From: Terrimonas sp.
GTDB lineage: Bacteria; Bacteroidota; Bacteroidia; Chitinophagales; Chitinophagaceae
Assembly (NCBI RefSeq): GCF_003075435.1
Contig: NZ_QCZJ01000038.1
Location: 1-43,717, forward strand
Direction: 5' to 3'
DNA: 43,717 nt
The notes under the pieces: generated by a model
Told to the model about the DNA's origin: nothing
The model's database searches: none
Seen by the model: the letters and a program-made list of their open reading frames with translations, nothing else
Shown: piece by piece, positions 35,345-43,717 of the stretch
Position numbering within the stretch: position 1 is the first letter of the stretch
Layout: every line of letters starts with the position of its first letter
Translations under genes and position numbers: made by a program

Positions 35345-35511
35345 ATGACATCAAGCATTTAATAAACCGGCAATCAAAATATGTCAAAAGGTACAAAAAG
35401 AAAATATTTTATCCATTTTTTTAGGCCTGCCTGCTGGATAAATTTGTTTGTATAAATACTATCCTGTCTCTACAAAAAATATATAGACTATTAAAACAAA
35501 CAGAATGCTGC

Positions 35512-36525
35512 ATGTTTAAAGTTGGACTGACAAGAGATTTTTTAACACCGGAAGGAATACTCACATATAAGGATATGGGATTGGATATTCTTGATAAAGT
35601 CCCGGATATAAAATATGATTTTTTAGAAAAGTGGGAGTCTCCTTTGCAGCCCGAAACACTGCAGCAATATGATGCTATTATTTCTTTATCGCCGGCTTAT
35701 ACTGCCGGAAGTTTTAAGAATGTAACACGATTAAAAGCAATATGCAGGTTTGGCGTGGGCTACGATATGCTTGATGTGGATGCATGCAGCAAAGCAAATG
35801 TAATTGTAACGATTACAAGAGGTGCAGTAAATTATTCAGTTGCAGAAGCTATTATTGCCTGGATGCTGGCGCTTTCTCACAAGCTGGTTGCAAAAAATAA
35901 ATTGGTAAGAGAGGGAAAATGGCTGGAAAGAAACCAATACACCGGGAGTGAATTGCGTGAAAAAATATTGGGCGTAATTGGGTTTGGCGGCATCGGCGGT
36001 CAGCTCACACAAATGCTTAAGGTTTTCAATATGCAGCAACCGCTGGTATATGATCCATATATCAGTGAGGAAAGAGCAGTTGCTCTCGGTGTTAAAAAAG
36101 CAGATCTGCAGACTTTATTGCAAAATGCCGATTTTATATCTGTCAATTGCCCGTTAACGCCTGAAACAAAAAACCTTGTTGATGAAAAGGAATTGACATT
36201 AGTGAAAGAATCTGCATTTATCATTAACACTGCGCGGGGAGGTATAATCAATGAACAGGCGCTGATAAATACACTCACCAATAAAAAAATAGCGGGATAT
36301 GCAACAGATGTTTTTGAAAAAGAACCTGTAATTGAAAGCCACCCTTTTTTTGCTATGGACAATGTATTGATGGCGCCTCATTGCATAGCGTGGACAAATG
36401 AGCTTTTCAGGGAGATTGGGCGCATGGCCTGCACACAGGTGGTACAGGTGGCACAGGGAAAAATCCCTGATCATGTTTTAAATACTGATATTATAGATCA
36501 ATGGTATTCTGAAAAAATAAAATAA
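35512..36525 (+). CDS. D-isomer-specific 2-hydroxyacid dehydrogenase
   Basis: The 337-residue product has the NAD-binding loop GFGGIG (157-162) and the catalytic set R242 (NTARGG), E271 (FEKEP) and H290 (APHCIAW). The family oxidises or reduces 2-hydroxy- and 2-oxo-acids: glycerate, lactate, phosphoglycerate. Beside an aldehyde dehydrogenase it could handle the hydroxyacid product of sugar cleavage. It is the first gene of the rightward block and is followed after 6 bases by the aldehyde dehydrogenase gene. Confidence 0.9.
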   Translation: MFKVGLTRDFLTPEGILTYKDMGLDILDKVPDIKYDFLEKWESPLQPETLQQYDAIISLSPAYTAGSFKNVTRLKAICRFGVGYDMLDVDACSKANVIVTITRGAVNYSVAEAIIAWMLALSHKLVAKNKLVREGKWLERNQYTGSELREKILGVIGFGGIGGQLTQMLKVFNMQQPLVYDPYISEERAVALGVKKADLQTLLQNADFISVNCPLTPETKNLVDEKELTLVKESAFIINTARGGIINEQALINTLTNKKIAGYATDVFEKEPVIESHPFFAMDNVLMAPHCIAWTNELFREIGRMACTQVVQVAQGKIPDHVLNTDIIDQWYSEKIK

Positions 36526-36531
36526 TCATTT

Positions 36532-37998
36532 ATGAGTTCCAATCATACTACTATAGCAAAATACCAGCATTATATCAATGGAGCTTTTGTTGGTTCCTTA
36601 TCTTCCGGCGGTTATATTGATGTGCTTGATCCCTGTACAGAAGAAGTAATAGCAGTAGTGCCCAGGGGCGGGCAAAAAGAGGCAGACGCAGCAATAGATG
36701 CTGCTGTGGCTGCGCAGCATGAGTGGAGCTTGTTACCATCTGTAGTTCGTGCTAATTATCTCAAAGCAATGGCGAATGTAATCAGGGAAAACAGGGTGAT
36801 GCTTGCAGAAACACTGGCCAGGGAACAGGCTAAAGTAAAAGGACTGGCCCAGGTTGAAATTGACGTTACTGCTGAGTATTACGACTACTATGCAGGATTT
36901 GCACGTGCATATGAAGGAGAGATCATACAAAGTGACCGCCCGGGTGAACAGATTTTTTTGCATAAACTACCCATTGGTGTGGTAGTAGGCATATGTCCCT
37001 GGAATTTTCCATTCTTTGTAATGGCTCGTAAAGTAGCGCCTTCATTATTAACCGGTAATACTATTGTTGTTAAAGTAAGCGAAGAAGCGCCGTTGACCTG
37101 TTTGGCATTCACAAAATTATTAGATAAAGTAAATCTGCCTAAAGGCGTATTGAATGTGGTTTGCGGATACGGAAGTGAAATAGGTGAAGCGCTTACCAAT
37201 AATAAAAATGTAGGCATTATCAGTCTTACAGGCAGTGTTGATTCCGGGCATAAAGTAATGGCTGCCGCTGCAAAGAATATTACCAAAGTTTCACTGGAGC
37301 TGGGAGGTAAAGCACCGGCTATTGTTTGCAGAGATGCTGATATGGAAGTGGCGGTAAAAGCAATTGTTGCGTCCAGGATTATTTATAGCGGGCAGGTATG
37401 TAATTGCGCTGAGCGTGTGTATGTAGAGGAAGCGGTATATGATGAGTTTTTAGAAAAATTAACTGCTGCAATGAAAGCGGTAAAAGTAGGTAATGCATCC
37501 AACGATAGCGATATAGATATGAGCGCACAAATTAACCGGAAGCAATTGGATAAAATTAATGGAATGGTAGAGCGGGCTCAATCTGCCGGAGCTAAGATAG
37601 TAACGGGAGGAAAAAAATCTACTGCATTCGGCAAAGGATATTTTTACGAGCCTACAATTATTGTTGATGTAAAACAAGACGCGGAGATTATGCAGAAAGA
37701 AGTGTTCGGCCCTGTATTGCCTGTTATGAAAGTAAAAGATTTTGATGAAGCGCTGAAACATGCCAATGACAGTGAATACGGGCTTACTTCTGCCGTATAC
37801 ACCAGGGATATCAACAAGATGTTGCGGGCAACCAAGGAATTGAAATTTGGAGAAGTTTATTTTAATCGTGAAAATTTTGAGGCTATCCAGGGATTTCATG
37901 CCGGCTGGCGTAAATCCGGAATAGGCGGCGCTGACGGAAAACATGGACTTGAAGAATATTTGCAAACTAAAACGGTGTATATTCAACAAACAGTGTAA
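36532..37998 (+). CDS. aldA: Lactaldehyde/glycolaldehyde dehydrogenase, AldA-like
   Basis: The 488-residue product agrees closely with E. coli AldA in marked stretches: YEGEIIQSDRPGE, GQVCNCAERVYV with the catalytic C290, the general base E256 in LELGGKAP, and GFHAGWRKSGIGGADGKHG at the end. It oxidises L-lactaldehyde or glycolaldehyde with NAD to lactate or glycolate. Those aldehydes are products of aldolases acting on 2-keto-3-deoxy acids, which agrees with the HpcH/HpaI aldolase four genes on. Confidence 0.93.
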   Translation: MSSNHTTIAKYQHYINGAFVGSLSSGGYIDVLDPCTEEVIAVVPRGGQKEADAAIDAAVAAQHEWSLLPSVVRANYLKAMANVIRENRVMLAETLAREQAKVKGLAQVEIDVTAEYYDYYAGFARAYEGEIIQSDRPGEQIFLHKLPIGVVVGICPWNFPFFVMARKVAPSLLTGNTIVVKVSEEAPLTCLAFTKLLDKVNLPKGVLNVVCGYGSEIGEALTNNKNVGIISLTGSVDSGHKVMAAAAKNITKVSLELGGKAPAIVCRDADMEVAVKAIVASRIIYSGQVCNCAERVYVEEAVYDEFLEKLTAAMKAVKVGNASNDSDIDMSAQINRKQLDKINGMVERAQSAGAKIVTGGKKSTAFGKGYFYEPTIIVDVKQDAEIMQKEVFGPVLPVMKVKDFDEALKHANDSEYGLTSAVYTRDINKMLRATKELKFGEVYFNRENFEAIQGFHAGWRKSGIGGADGKHGLEEYLQTKTVYIQQTV

Positions 37999-38040
37999 CC
38001 CATATTTCTAAACGATTGTATTCACGCCAAATCAAAATTT

Positions 38041-39759
38041 ATGAGATCAGCACTATTCCTTATTTCCTCATTGTGTGCCACATATTTTAGCAGTACCACA
38101 AAATTGAAAAGATATGCATTGTGCTGCATATTACTGTTCGTGCTGCCAGCAATCCTGTTTAGTAAAGATATTGTGGTAAAAACCGAAAGTAATAAAATGG
38201 TTGAGATAACACTTACTGCTTCCGGTGATTATAAAGACCCATTCAATGAAGTTGAATTGGATGCAATATTTACTGACCCGTCCGGTAAGCAATTAAAGGT
38301 GCCAGCTTTTTGGGATGGTGGTAAAGTTTGGAAAATAAGGTATGCATCACCGTTAGAAGGAACGCACAGCTTTACGACAGCCTGTTCTAAAAATGAAGAT
38401 AATGGTTTGAATAATGTAAAAGGTAAAGTTGAGATCAAAAGGTATAAAGGGAGCAATCCGCTATTACAGCGTGGCGCAGTAAGGATTGCTGATGATAAAA
38501 GACATTTTGCATACGGAGACGGTACGCCGTTTTTCTGGATGGGCGATACATGGTGGATGGGCTTAACCAAAAGACTGGTATGGCCGGATGATGTTAAAAA
38601 ACTTGCGGACGACAGAATAAAGAAAGGATTTAATGTAGTGCAGATTGTGGCAGGGCTTTACCCTGATATGCCGGCATTTGATCCGCGTGGAGAAAATGAA
38701 GCGGGCTTTCCCTGGGAAGCTGACTATGCCGGTATCAGGCCTGCTTACTTTGACGCCGCCGATAAAAAAATTATGTACCTGGCTGAGCAGGGCATCACTC
38801 CCTGTATAGTTGGTGCATGGGGCTATCACCTGCCATGGTTGGGCGTTGATAAAATGAAACAACATTGGCGTTATCTTATTGCAAGATGGGGCGCTTTACC
38901 TGTAGTGTGGTGCGCTGCAGGAGAGATCACCATGCCGTTTTATCTTTCACAAACAAAAGATGCAGACAGAGAATGGCTGAAAACAGAGTGGACCAATGTG
39001 ATAAGATATATGAAGGAAACAGATCCTTTCAAAAGAACAGTCACTGCTCACCCTTCCAGAACAGCAAGAGAATCGCTGACTGATCCTGCTCTTCTTGATT
39101 TTGATATGCATCAGAGCGGGCACGGTTCCGGACCTGCTAAACAATCTGCACTTGCACTTGAAGGATGGCGTACGCAACCTGTAATGCCGGTGATGAGCGG
39201 AGAATCCCGGTATGAGGCACTGGCAATCCCAAAGCCGCTTCCTGCTGAAGCACCCCGTGGCGCTTTTTGGGCTCATACCGTAAACAGCGGATTAGCAGGA
39301 CATACCTACGGTGCTAATGGCATCTGGCAACTCAATGGTATTGATAAGCCTTATGGTAATTCACCGGGTGGCAATAATTGGGGAATTACGCCATGGAACG
39401 AAGCAATGCAATTGCCGGGCTCTACACAAATCGGGGCAGCAAGAAAGTTAATAGAATCAATCCCCGGCTGGAATAGTTTTCAACCCCAGCCCGGGATGAT
39501 CACTCAATGGTCTGCAAAGGATACAGCCGTATTAGCAGTTGCTGCCGGTAACCAATCGGCATTAGCTTATCTGCCCTCACCCGGAACTATTACGATTACA
39601 ATTCCTGTATCTAACCAGCAATACAAAGCATTCTGGTTTAATCCAATTACTGTAATCAGGGAAAAAGAATTTGCAATAACAACAGACGCTTCAGGAAAAT
39701 TTGCGATCACTTCTCCCGAAGCCAAGCAAGATTGGGTATTAGTACTGACAAAAAACTAA
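38041..39759 (+). CDS. Apiosidase-like glycoside hydrolase (DUF4038)
   Basis: The 572-residue product has a hydrophobic N-terminal segment (about 25-40) with a signal-like end. A beta domain of the DUF5060 type (about 42-135) and a TIM-barrel DUF4038 region (about 145-460, YGDGTPFFWMGDTWW) follow, then a beta C-terminal domain (about 478-570, putative collagen-binding-like). Likely catalytic glutamates are E295 in CAAGEITMP and E388 in MSGESRYEA. This domain order is that of GH140 apiosidases of Bacteroides, which cleave apiose from rhamnogalacturonan II, but related members act on other sugars. I do not assign apiose as substrate. The start may instead be a TTG at 38104. Confidence 0.85.
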   Translation: MRSALFLISSLCATYFSSTTKLKRYALCCILLFVLPAILFSKDIVVKTESNKMVEITLTASGDYKDPFNEVELDAIFTDPSGKQLKVPAFWDGGKVWKIRYASPLEGTHSFTTACSKNEDNGLNNVKGKVEIKRYKGSNPLLQRGAVRIADDKRHFAYGDGTPFFWMGDTWWMGLTKRLVWPDDVKKLADDRIKKGFNVVQIVAGLYPDMPAFDPRGENEAGFPWEADYAGIRPAYFDAADKKIMYLAEQGITPCIVGAWGYHLPWLGVDKMKQHWRYLIARWGALPVVWCAAGEITMPFYLSQTKDADREWLKTEWTNVIRYMKETDPFKRTVTAHPSRTARESLTDPALLDFDMHQSGHGSGPAKQSALALEGWRTQPVMPVMSGESRYEALAIPKPLPAEAPRGAFWAHTVNSGLAGHTYGANGIWQLNGIDKPYGNSPGGNNWGITPWNEAMQLPGSTQIGAARKLIESIPGWNSFQPQPGMITQWSAKDTAVLAVAAGNQSALAYLPSPGTITITIPVSNQQYKAFWFNPITVIREKEFAITTDASGKFAITSPEAKQDWVLVLTKN

Positions 39760-39848
39760 TTAAAACATTTTAACAGGTACATCACTCAGTAAGCTTAATA
39801 CCGTTTCTTCCAAATCCCTGAACCATTTAAAAGATAAACACTATTTGT

Positions 39849-40628
39849 ATGCAAAAAAGATTTATTGATAAAACTGTTTGGATAAGTGGCGCCGCGCAGG
39901 GCATTGGCAGGGGCATTGCAGAATTTTTTGCAGAAGAGGGCGCTAATGTGGCTATTATTGATATAAAAGAAAAAGAAGGAAAAAACGTGACTGAATGCAT
40001 TAAATCAAAAGGAGGCAATGCTGTATTTTTTTTTTGTGACCTTAATGTAGAAGCATTAATACACAAATCAATTGAAGATACCGTGGCCACTTTTGGCGGA
40101 TTGCATATTATTATAAATAACGGGGCGATCAATATGGTAAAAAGCCTTCATGAATACAGTACCGCTGAATGGGATCATCAATTGAATATTAATTTAAAAG
40201 CGATTTTTTTAAGTTTTAAATATGCTTATCCATACCTGAAGAAGAATGTTGCCAGCAGTATCATCAATATAGGATCGGTAAGCAGTTTTGTTGGCCAGGC
40301 AAGAACGCCCGGTTATATTGCTGCAAAGGGTGCAGTGATGATGCTTACCAAATCTATGGCAATTGATTATGCATCTGACGGTATAAGGTGTAATACAGTT
40401 TGTCCGGGTATAACTGACACGCCTATGCTAAGAGAACATATGGGTGGTGAGTCTGAAATTGCTGAGCGATTATATCGTGTGCCAATCGGGCGTATTTTAC
40501 AACCACGTGAAATTGCCAGCAGTGTTGCATACCTGTGCAGCGATGATTCATCAGGCATTACCGGAACCAGTTTAATAATTGATGGCGGTTATCTTGCCAC
40601 TGCAGAATGGGAGGGAGGACTTTCATAA
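39849..40628 (+). CDS. Short-chain dehydrogenase/reductase
   Basis: The 259-residue product has the NAD(P) loop SGAAQGIGRGIAE (13-25), the serine region S143-S146, Y156 and K160 (YIAAK) and NNGA at 90-93. The last replaces the usual NNAG, an unusual swap. It probably oxidises a sugar or polyol at one carbon. A run of ten T (40026-40035) lies in the coding sequence. The stop overlaps the next ATG by one base (TAATG), so it is translationally linked to the isomerase gene. Confidence 0.88.
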   Translation: MQKRFIDKTVWISGAAQGIGRGIAEFFAEEGANVAIIDIKEKEGKNVTECIKSKGGNAVFFFCDLNVEALIHKSIEDTVATFGGLHIIINNGAINMVKSLHEYSTAEWDHQLNINLKAIFLSFKYAYPYLKKNVASSIINIGSVSSFVGQARTPGYIAAKGAVMMLTKSMAIDYASDGIRCNTVCPGITDTPMLREHMGGESEIAERLYRVPIGRILQPREIASSVAYLCSDDSSGITGTSLIIDGGYLATAEWEGGLS

Positions 40629-41476
40629 TGAAAAAGATAAAAATATCCTGCGCTGATTTTACCTTTCCGCTTTTGCCGCACGACAAGGCTTTAGACCTTA
40701 TAGCCATGTTGGATTGTGAAGGAGTAGATATCGGGTTGTTTACCGGAAGATCGCACATACAGGCTGAAGGCGAGTTTTCAGCGCTGGAAAAAAATGCAAA
40801 GCTGCTGCACAAAAAAGCATCTGATCGCGGGTTAATGATTGCTGACATTTATTTACAGCTTGATAACGACCTGGCTAAGTTTGCCATTAACCATCCGGAT
40901 GCCGATAAAAGAAGGTTTGCGAGAGCGCAATTTTTGAAGTTGATAGAATATGCACAATATGCGCAGGCAGAACATATCACTTGTTTGCCGGGTATGGCAT
41001 TTCCTGAAATTGAATCACCTGAAGATTCCGTACAAAGGAGTTATGAAGAATTGAACTGGCGTGTAGAGCAGGCAGGTAAAACCGATCTCTCGTTTTCTAT
41101 TGAAGCACATGTGGGCTCCCCATATACAAAACCTGCGGATGTGTTAACATTGGTAAAGTCGGTGCCGGGTCTTTATATCACACTCGATTACACGCATTTT
41201 ATCAGGAATGGTTATTCCCAGCAGGAAACAGAGATATTACTTCCTTATGCCAATCATTTTCATGCCCGTGGTGCAAAAGCCGGAAGGTTACAGTCATCAG
41301 TAGCTGAAAATATTATTGATTATGGAAAAATTGTACGGCAACTGAAAGCAGGCAATTTTGAAGGTTGGATAGGATTGGAATATATATGGATCAAATGGGA
41401 GCAATGCAATGAAGCAGATACTTTGTCTGAAACTATTTTACTGAGAGATATTATTTTAAAAAGCATTCAAAAATAA
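40628..41476 (+). CDS. Sugar phosphate isomerase/epimerase-like TIM barrel
   Basis: The product is 282 residues from the ATG at 40628 (the stop of the previous gene shares its A). It has the AP-endonuclease-2-like barrel with metal ligands E159 (SIEAHVG), D187 (TLDYTHF), H212 (HFHARGAK) and E251 (LEYIW). These ligands hold the divalent metal of epimerases and isomerases such as D-tagatose 3-epimerase. It may convert a keto sugar or acid in the pathway. The reaction cannot be fixed. Confidence 0.85.
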   Translation: MKKIKISCADFTFPLLPHDKALDLIAMLDCEGVDIGLFTGRSHIQAEGEFSALEKNAKLLHKKASDRGLMIADIYLQLDNDLAKFAINHPDADKRRFARAQFLKLIEYAQYAQAEHITCLPGMAFPEIESPEDSVQRSYEELNWRVEQAGKTDLSFSIEAHVGSPYTKPADVLTLVKSVPGLYITLDYTHFIRNGYSQQETEILLPYANHFHARGAKAGRLQSSVAENIIDYGKIVRQLKAGNFEGWIGLEYIWIKWEQCNEADTLSETILLRDIILKSIQK

Positions 41477-41483
41477 ATCCATA

Positions 41484-42236
41484 ATGAAAACAGCTGCCCT
41501 GGAACTGATGCGAAAAAAACTATCTGCTCAACAGGCAGTATACGGCTTATGGATAACACTTGAATCGCCATCCATTACCGAGATAGCTGTGCATTGCGGA
41601 TTAGACTGGATAGTGATTGATGCAGAGCACGGGCACCTGGACTGGCATAATATTACAGAACATATAAGAGCAGCTGTGCGCAGCAATACAGTTGTATTGG
41701 TAAGAATCTCTCATATAGACGAAGGCATTATTAAACGTGTATTGGATATTGGTGCAGATGGTATAGTAGTGCCGCATATTGAAACTGTTGACGACTGGAA
41801 TAAAGCGCTTGCCTATGCACAGTATCCTCCCAACGGTATACGCGGCATCGGCGCAGAACGCGCAACAAAATGGGGTAGTGCATTTGCCCAACATGTTGCT
41901 GATGCTGGCAAACACCTGATGATGATTCCCATTATTGAATCGGTAAAAGGAGGTAAAAGCATTGATGAGATCATTGCAGCAGGTAATACTGAAATTATTT
42001 TTTTTGGTCCCGCTGACTATTCTGCATCAGCAGGGTACGCCGGCGAATGGGAGGGAAAAGGAATTGCGGAAACCATTAATGATTTAAAAGATAAAATTAT
42101 CGCCGCCGGTAAAAATTGCGGTGTGATGATACGCTCAAAAGAGGACATGGATCACAGGTATCAGCAGGGGTTTCATATGCTTGCCATCGGAACAGATGCC
42201 GGGCTTCTTTTAAAAACAATTAATTCTTTTCTCTGA
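41484..42236 (+). CDS. HpcH/HpaI-type aldolase
   Basis: The 250-residue product belongs to the class II pyruvate aldolases: H49 as base in DAEHGHLD, metal ligands E152 (IPIIESV) and D178 (FFGPADYSAS), and GERGxG-like RGIGAERATKWG. E. coli YfaU (2-keto-3-deoxy-L-rhamnonate aldolase) is the closest known type. It splits 2-keto-3-deoxy acids into pyruvate and an aldehyde, the substrate expected for the aldA product. It is separated by 7 bases from both neighbours. Confidence 0.88.
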   Translation: MKTAALELMRKKLSAQQAVYGLWITLESPSITEIAVHCGLDWIVIDAEHGHLDWHNITEHIRAAVRSNTVVLVRISHIDEGIIKRVLDIGADGIVVPHIETVDDWNKALAYAQYPPNGIRGIGAERATKWGSAFAQHVADAGKHLMMIPIIESVKGGKSIDEIIAAGNTEIIFFGPADYSASAGYAGEWEGKGIAETINDLKDKIIAAGKNCGVMIRSKEDMDHRYQQGFHMLAIGTDAGLLLKTINSFL

Positions 42237-42243
42237 TTATTTT

Positions 42244-43059
42244 ATGAGTATACAATCAACTATGACTTCCGGTTCTGCAGACGGAAGGTTGGAAATTATT
42301 AACCCAATCGGCTCCGGAGCAATTGCTGAATTAGCTCCGGGTATTATATGCGAAGCACTGGTGGGAGCGCACAATAATGCTGTTAACCTGTTTACCGCTA
42401 TCGTTACGTTTGATGCGGGCAAATCATTACCTGCCCATACACACCCGCATGCAGAATCTATTACTTTATTAACAGGGAGCGCAGTAGTGGAAGTTGAAAA
42501 TCGCAGGTATCACTTACAGCAATATGATAATATTACCATTCCGGAAAAGGTAATGCATAAAGTGATCAACAATTCACCCGGAGAAAAAGCCATATTTCAT
42601 ATTGCGATGCCGGTATCTGTTCCGGAAAGAAGTATTAGTGAAAAAATATTTGACGCATACATATCAATACCTGATGATTTTAATGGAATATCCGGTAAAG
42701 AATATATTACCCGGTATAGGTTTGCCACCCGGTATGATGCAGGCAGCAGCACGGCATTTATTGATTATTTTAATGAAAGCATGCTTAGTGGTATTGGAAT
42801 GAGTGGTGGACTGGGAATTTTTTATAAAGACGGAAGACTCCCTGCGCATTTTCATGCGTTTGATGAATCTATATGCATCATTTCAGGAAAAGCTGTATGT
42901 ATAACTCAACAAAAAAAATATGTTCTCTCTGATTTGTCAACTGCATTACAGCCACAGGGATTACCACACTACTTCATTAATCCATATCATAATGAAATGT
43001 ATATGATATGGGTATATGCAGGCGCCATGCCTGTACGGACTGAAGTAGCTGATTTTTAA
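42244..43059 (+). CDS. Bicupin protein
   Basis: The 271-residue product consists of two cupin domains. The first has H65, H67 and E71 (AHTHPHAES) with H105; the second has H202, H204, E208 (AHFHAFDES) and H242. Both metal sites look complete. Bicupins include isomerases and dioxygenases that act on sugar acids or related compounds; no precise function is assigned. It follows the aldolase gene by 7 bases and ends 201 bases before the SusC gene. Confidence 0.85.
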   Translation: MSIQSTMTSGSADGRLEIINPIGSGAIAELAPGIICEALVGAHNNAVNLFTAIVTFDAGKSLPAHTHPHAESITLLTGSAVVEVENRRYHLQQYDNITIPEKVMHKVINNSPGEKAIFHIAMPVSVPERSISEKIFDAYISIPDDFNGISGKEYITRYRFATRYDAGSSTAFIDYFNESMLSGIGMSGGLGIFYKDGRLPAHFHAFDESICIISGKAVCITQQKKYVLSDLSTALQPQGLPHYFINPYHNEMYMIWVYAGAMPVRTEVADF

Positions 43060-43260
43060 AAATTTCAATGATTACTACTGCTTAATCTATCTGGCAATTA
43101 TATAAATATATTTCGCCAAAAAGTATAAATGAATTGTCAGGATGTACATTTTAATTGATGTATTGCTACAGTAATTTTATCGTATAACATTTTTTTGTCC
43201 CAAAAACTTTCTTCTGACAAGCAGCAATAATTCTGATCAAAACCAAAAAACTAGTTTATT

Positions 43261-43717
43261 ATGAAAAAACGAGGATTGCCATTTTCATCCTGGAAGAGGT
43301 GTGGTATGATATTGATCTTACTACTGGCTTTTCATTATTACTCTTTTTCACAGGATATTTTAAAAATTTCCGGTATAGTTGCTGACTCTGCTAATGGCAG
43401 CCCTTTGGCAGGTGTTACTGTATCAGTTGCCGGTACTACCAAAGCAACTAAAACTAATACTGCCGGGGTTTATAATATTGATGTGGTTAAAGGTACATCT
43501 TTAGTGTTCACCTTCACAGGTTACAATCCCAAAACAATTGTAGCAAACAATGATAATGATATTAATATTAGTCTCGGGGCTATCTCACAAAATTTGAGTG
43601 AAGTAGTAGTGGTAAGCTACGGTACGCAGAAAAAGCGTGAGATCACGGGAGCAATAGCCAATATAAACGGTAAAGAATTAAAAGATATACCGGTTACGAA
43701 TGTCGGTCAGAAACTCC
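43261..43717 (+). CDS. SusC/RagA-type TonB-linked receptor, partial
   Basis: The window holds the first 152 residues. A signal peptide (about 1-29) ends near YYSFSQ. A carboxypeptidase-regulatory-like domain (about 32-115) follows, with the SusC-type TonB-linking segment VVVVSYGTQKKREITGAIA and the start of the plug. These mark a SusC-class outer-membrane importer of glycans or other large substrates. A SusD lipoprotein gene should follow beyond the right edge. Its closeness to the sugar-degradation genes suggests that it brings in their substrate. Confidence 0.9.
   Translation, partial: MKKRGLPFSSWKRCGMILILLLAFHYYSFSQDILKISGIVADSANGSPLAGVTVSVAGTTKATKTNTAGVYNIDVVKGTSLVFTFTGYNPKTIVANNDNDINISLGAISQNLSEVVVVSYGTQKKREITGAIANINGKELKDIPVTNVGQKL

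Noticed and set aside
35345-35511. AraC operator direct repeats in the divergent spacer
   Set aside because: Only loose T-rich and TTTG-like repeats are visible; none is a convincing pair of 17-base sites.
1-43717. tRNA or rRNA genes
   Set aside because: No cloverleaf with a GGTTCGA-type arm or rRNA-like segment was seen in the spacers by eye.
1-43717. Prophage, insertion sequence or integrated element
   Set aside because: No transposase, integrase or phage structural gene and no flanking direct repeats of the usual type were found.

Overview
The window looks like a chromosomal segment of a Bacteroidota species, most likely of the family Chitinophagaceae. The grounds are a SusC/RagA receptor start at the right edge, a TonB-type outer-membrane barrel protein, a BlaR1-like M56 peptidase, two DUF2911 proteins, a GH3-family enzyme, almost no Shine-Dalgarno sequences, and several promoters that fit the Bacteroidota pattern (TTTG, about 19 bases, then TAnnTTTG). 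The lineage is an inference from gene content; no rRNA or tRNA gene was found. About 40 genes are supported.

Layout. 1-810 has no gene but holds a heptamer repeat and two hairpins. 811-7425 carries envelope genes: a secreted double-PDZ protein, a small membrane protein, an M56 peptidase under a BlaI-type operator, and an outer-membrane barrel protein. 7497-14863 carries a large SNF2 helicase with two SWIM zinc fingers, a P-type calcium ATPase and ComB. 15301-15976 is a HigB/HigA-type toxin-antitoxin pair with a perfect palindrome at its promoter. 16120-19429 is a leftward group (SRPBCC protein, GcvT, gamma carbonic anhydrase, PfkB kinase). 19552-29039 is mixed housekeeping: a receiver protein, GH3, a LysE exporter, MtgA, a leftward DUF2911-DUF2911-FabH operon, a metalloprotease-AcpH pair and a JmjC-like protein. 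29503-34404 holds a frameshifted gene, a KorB without KorA, a VIT1-type transporter, an acetyltransferase, a lone ParA and an esterase.

The right end (34448-43717) is the most coherent block. An AraC regulator is divergent from seven tightly packed rightward genes: a 2-hydroxyacid dehydrogenase, an AldA-like aldehyde dehydrogenase, an apiosidase-like glycosidase, a short-chain dehydrogenase, a sugar isomerase/epimerase, an HpcH/HpaI aldolase and a bicupin, followed by SusC. It reads as a locus for importing a glycan and breaking a sugar down without phosphorylation by oxidation and aldol cleavage to pyruvate plus an aldehyde. The substrate cannot be fixed from sequence.

The main unexplained signal is a set of degenerate short-period arrays between genes. 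Six have a strict 7-base period, one an 8-base period and one an approximate 9-base period. Five of them start at or inside the stop codon of a gene, in that gene's downstream direction, and some fill the whole spacer. Unit sequences differ from site to site while the period holds.
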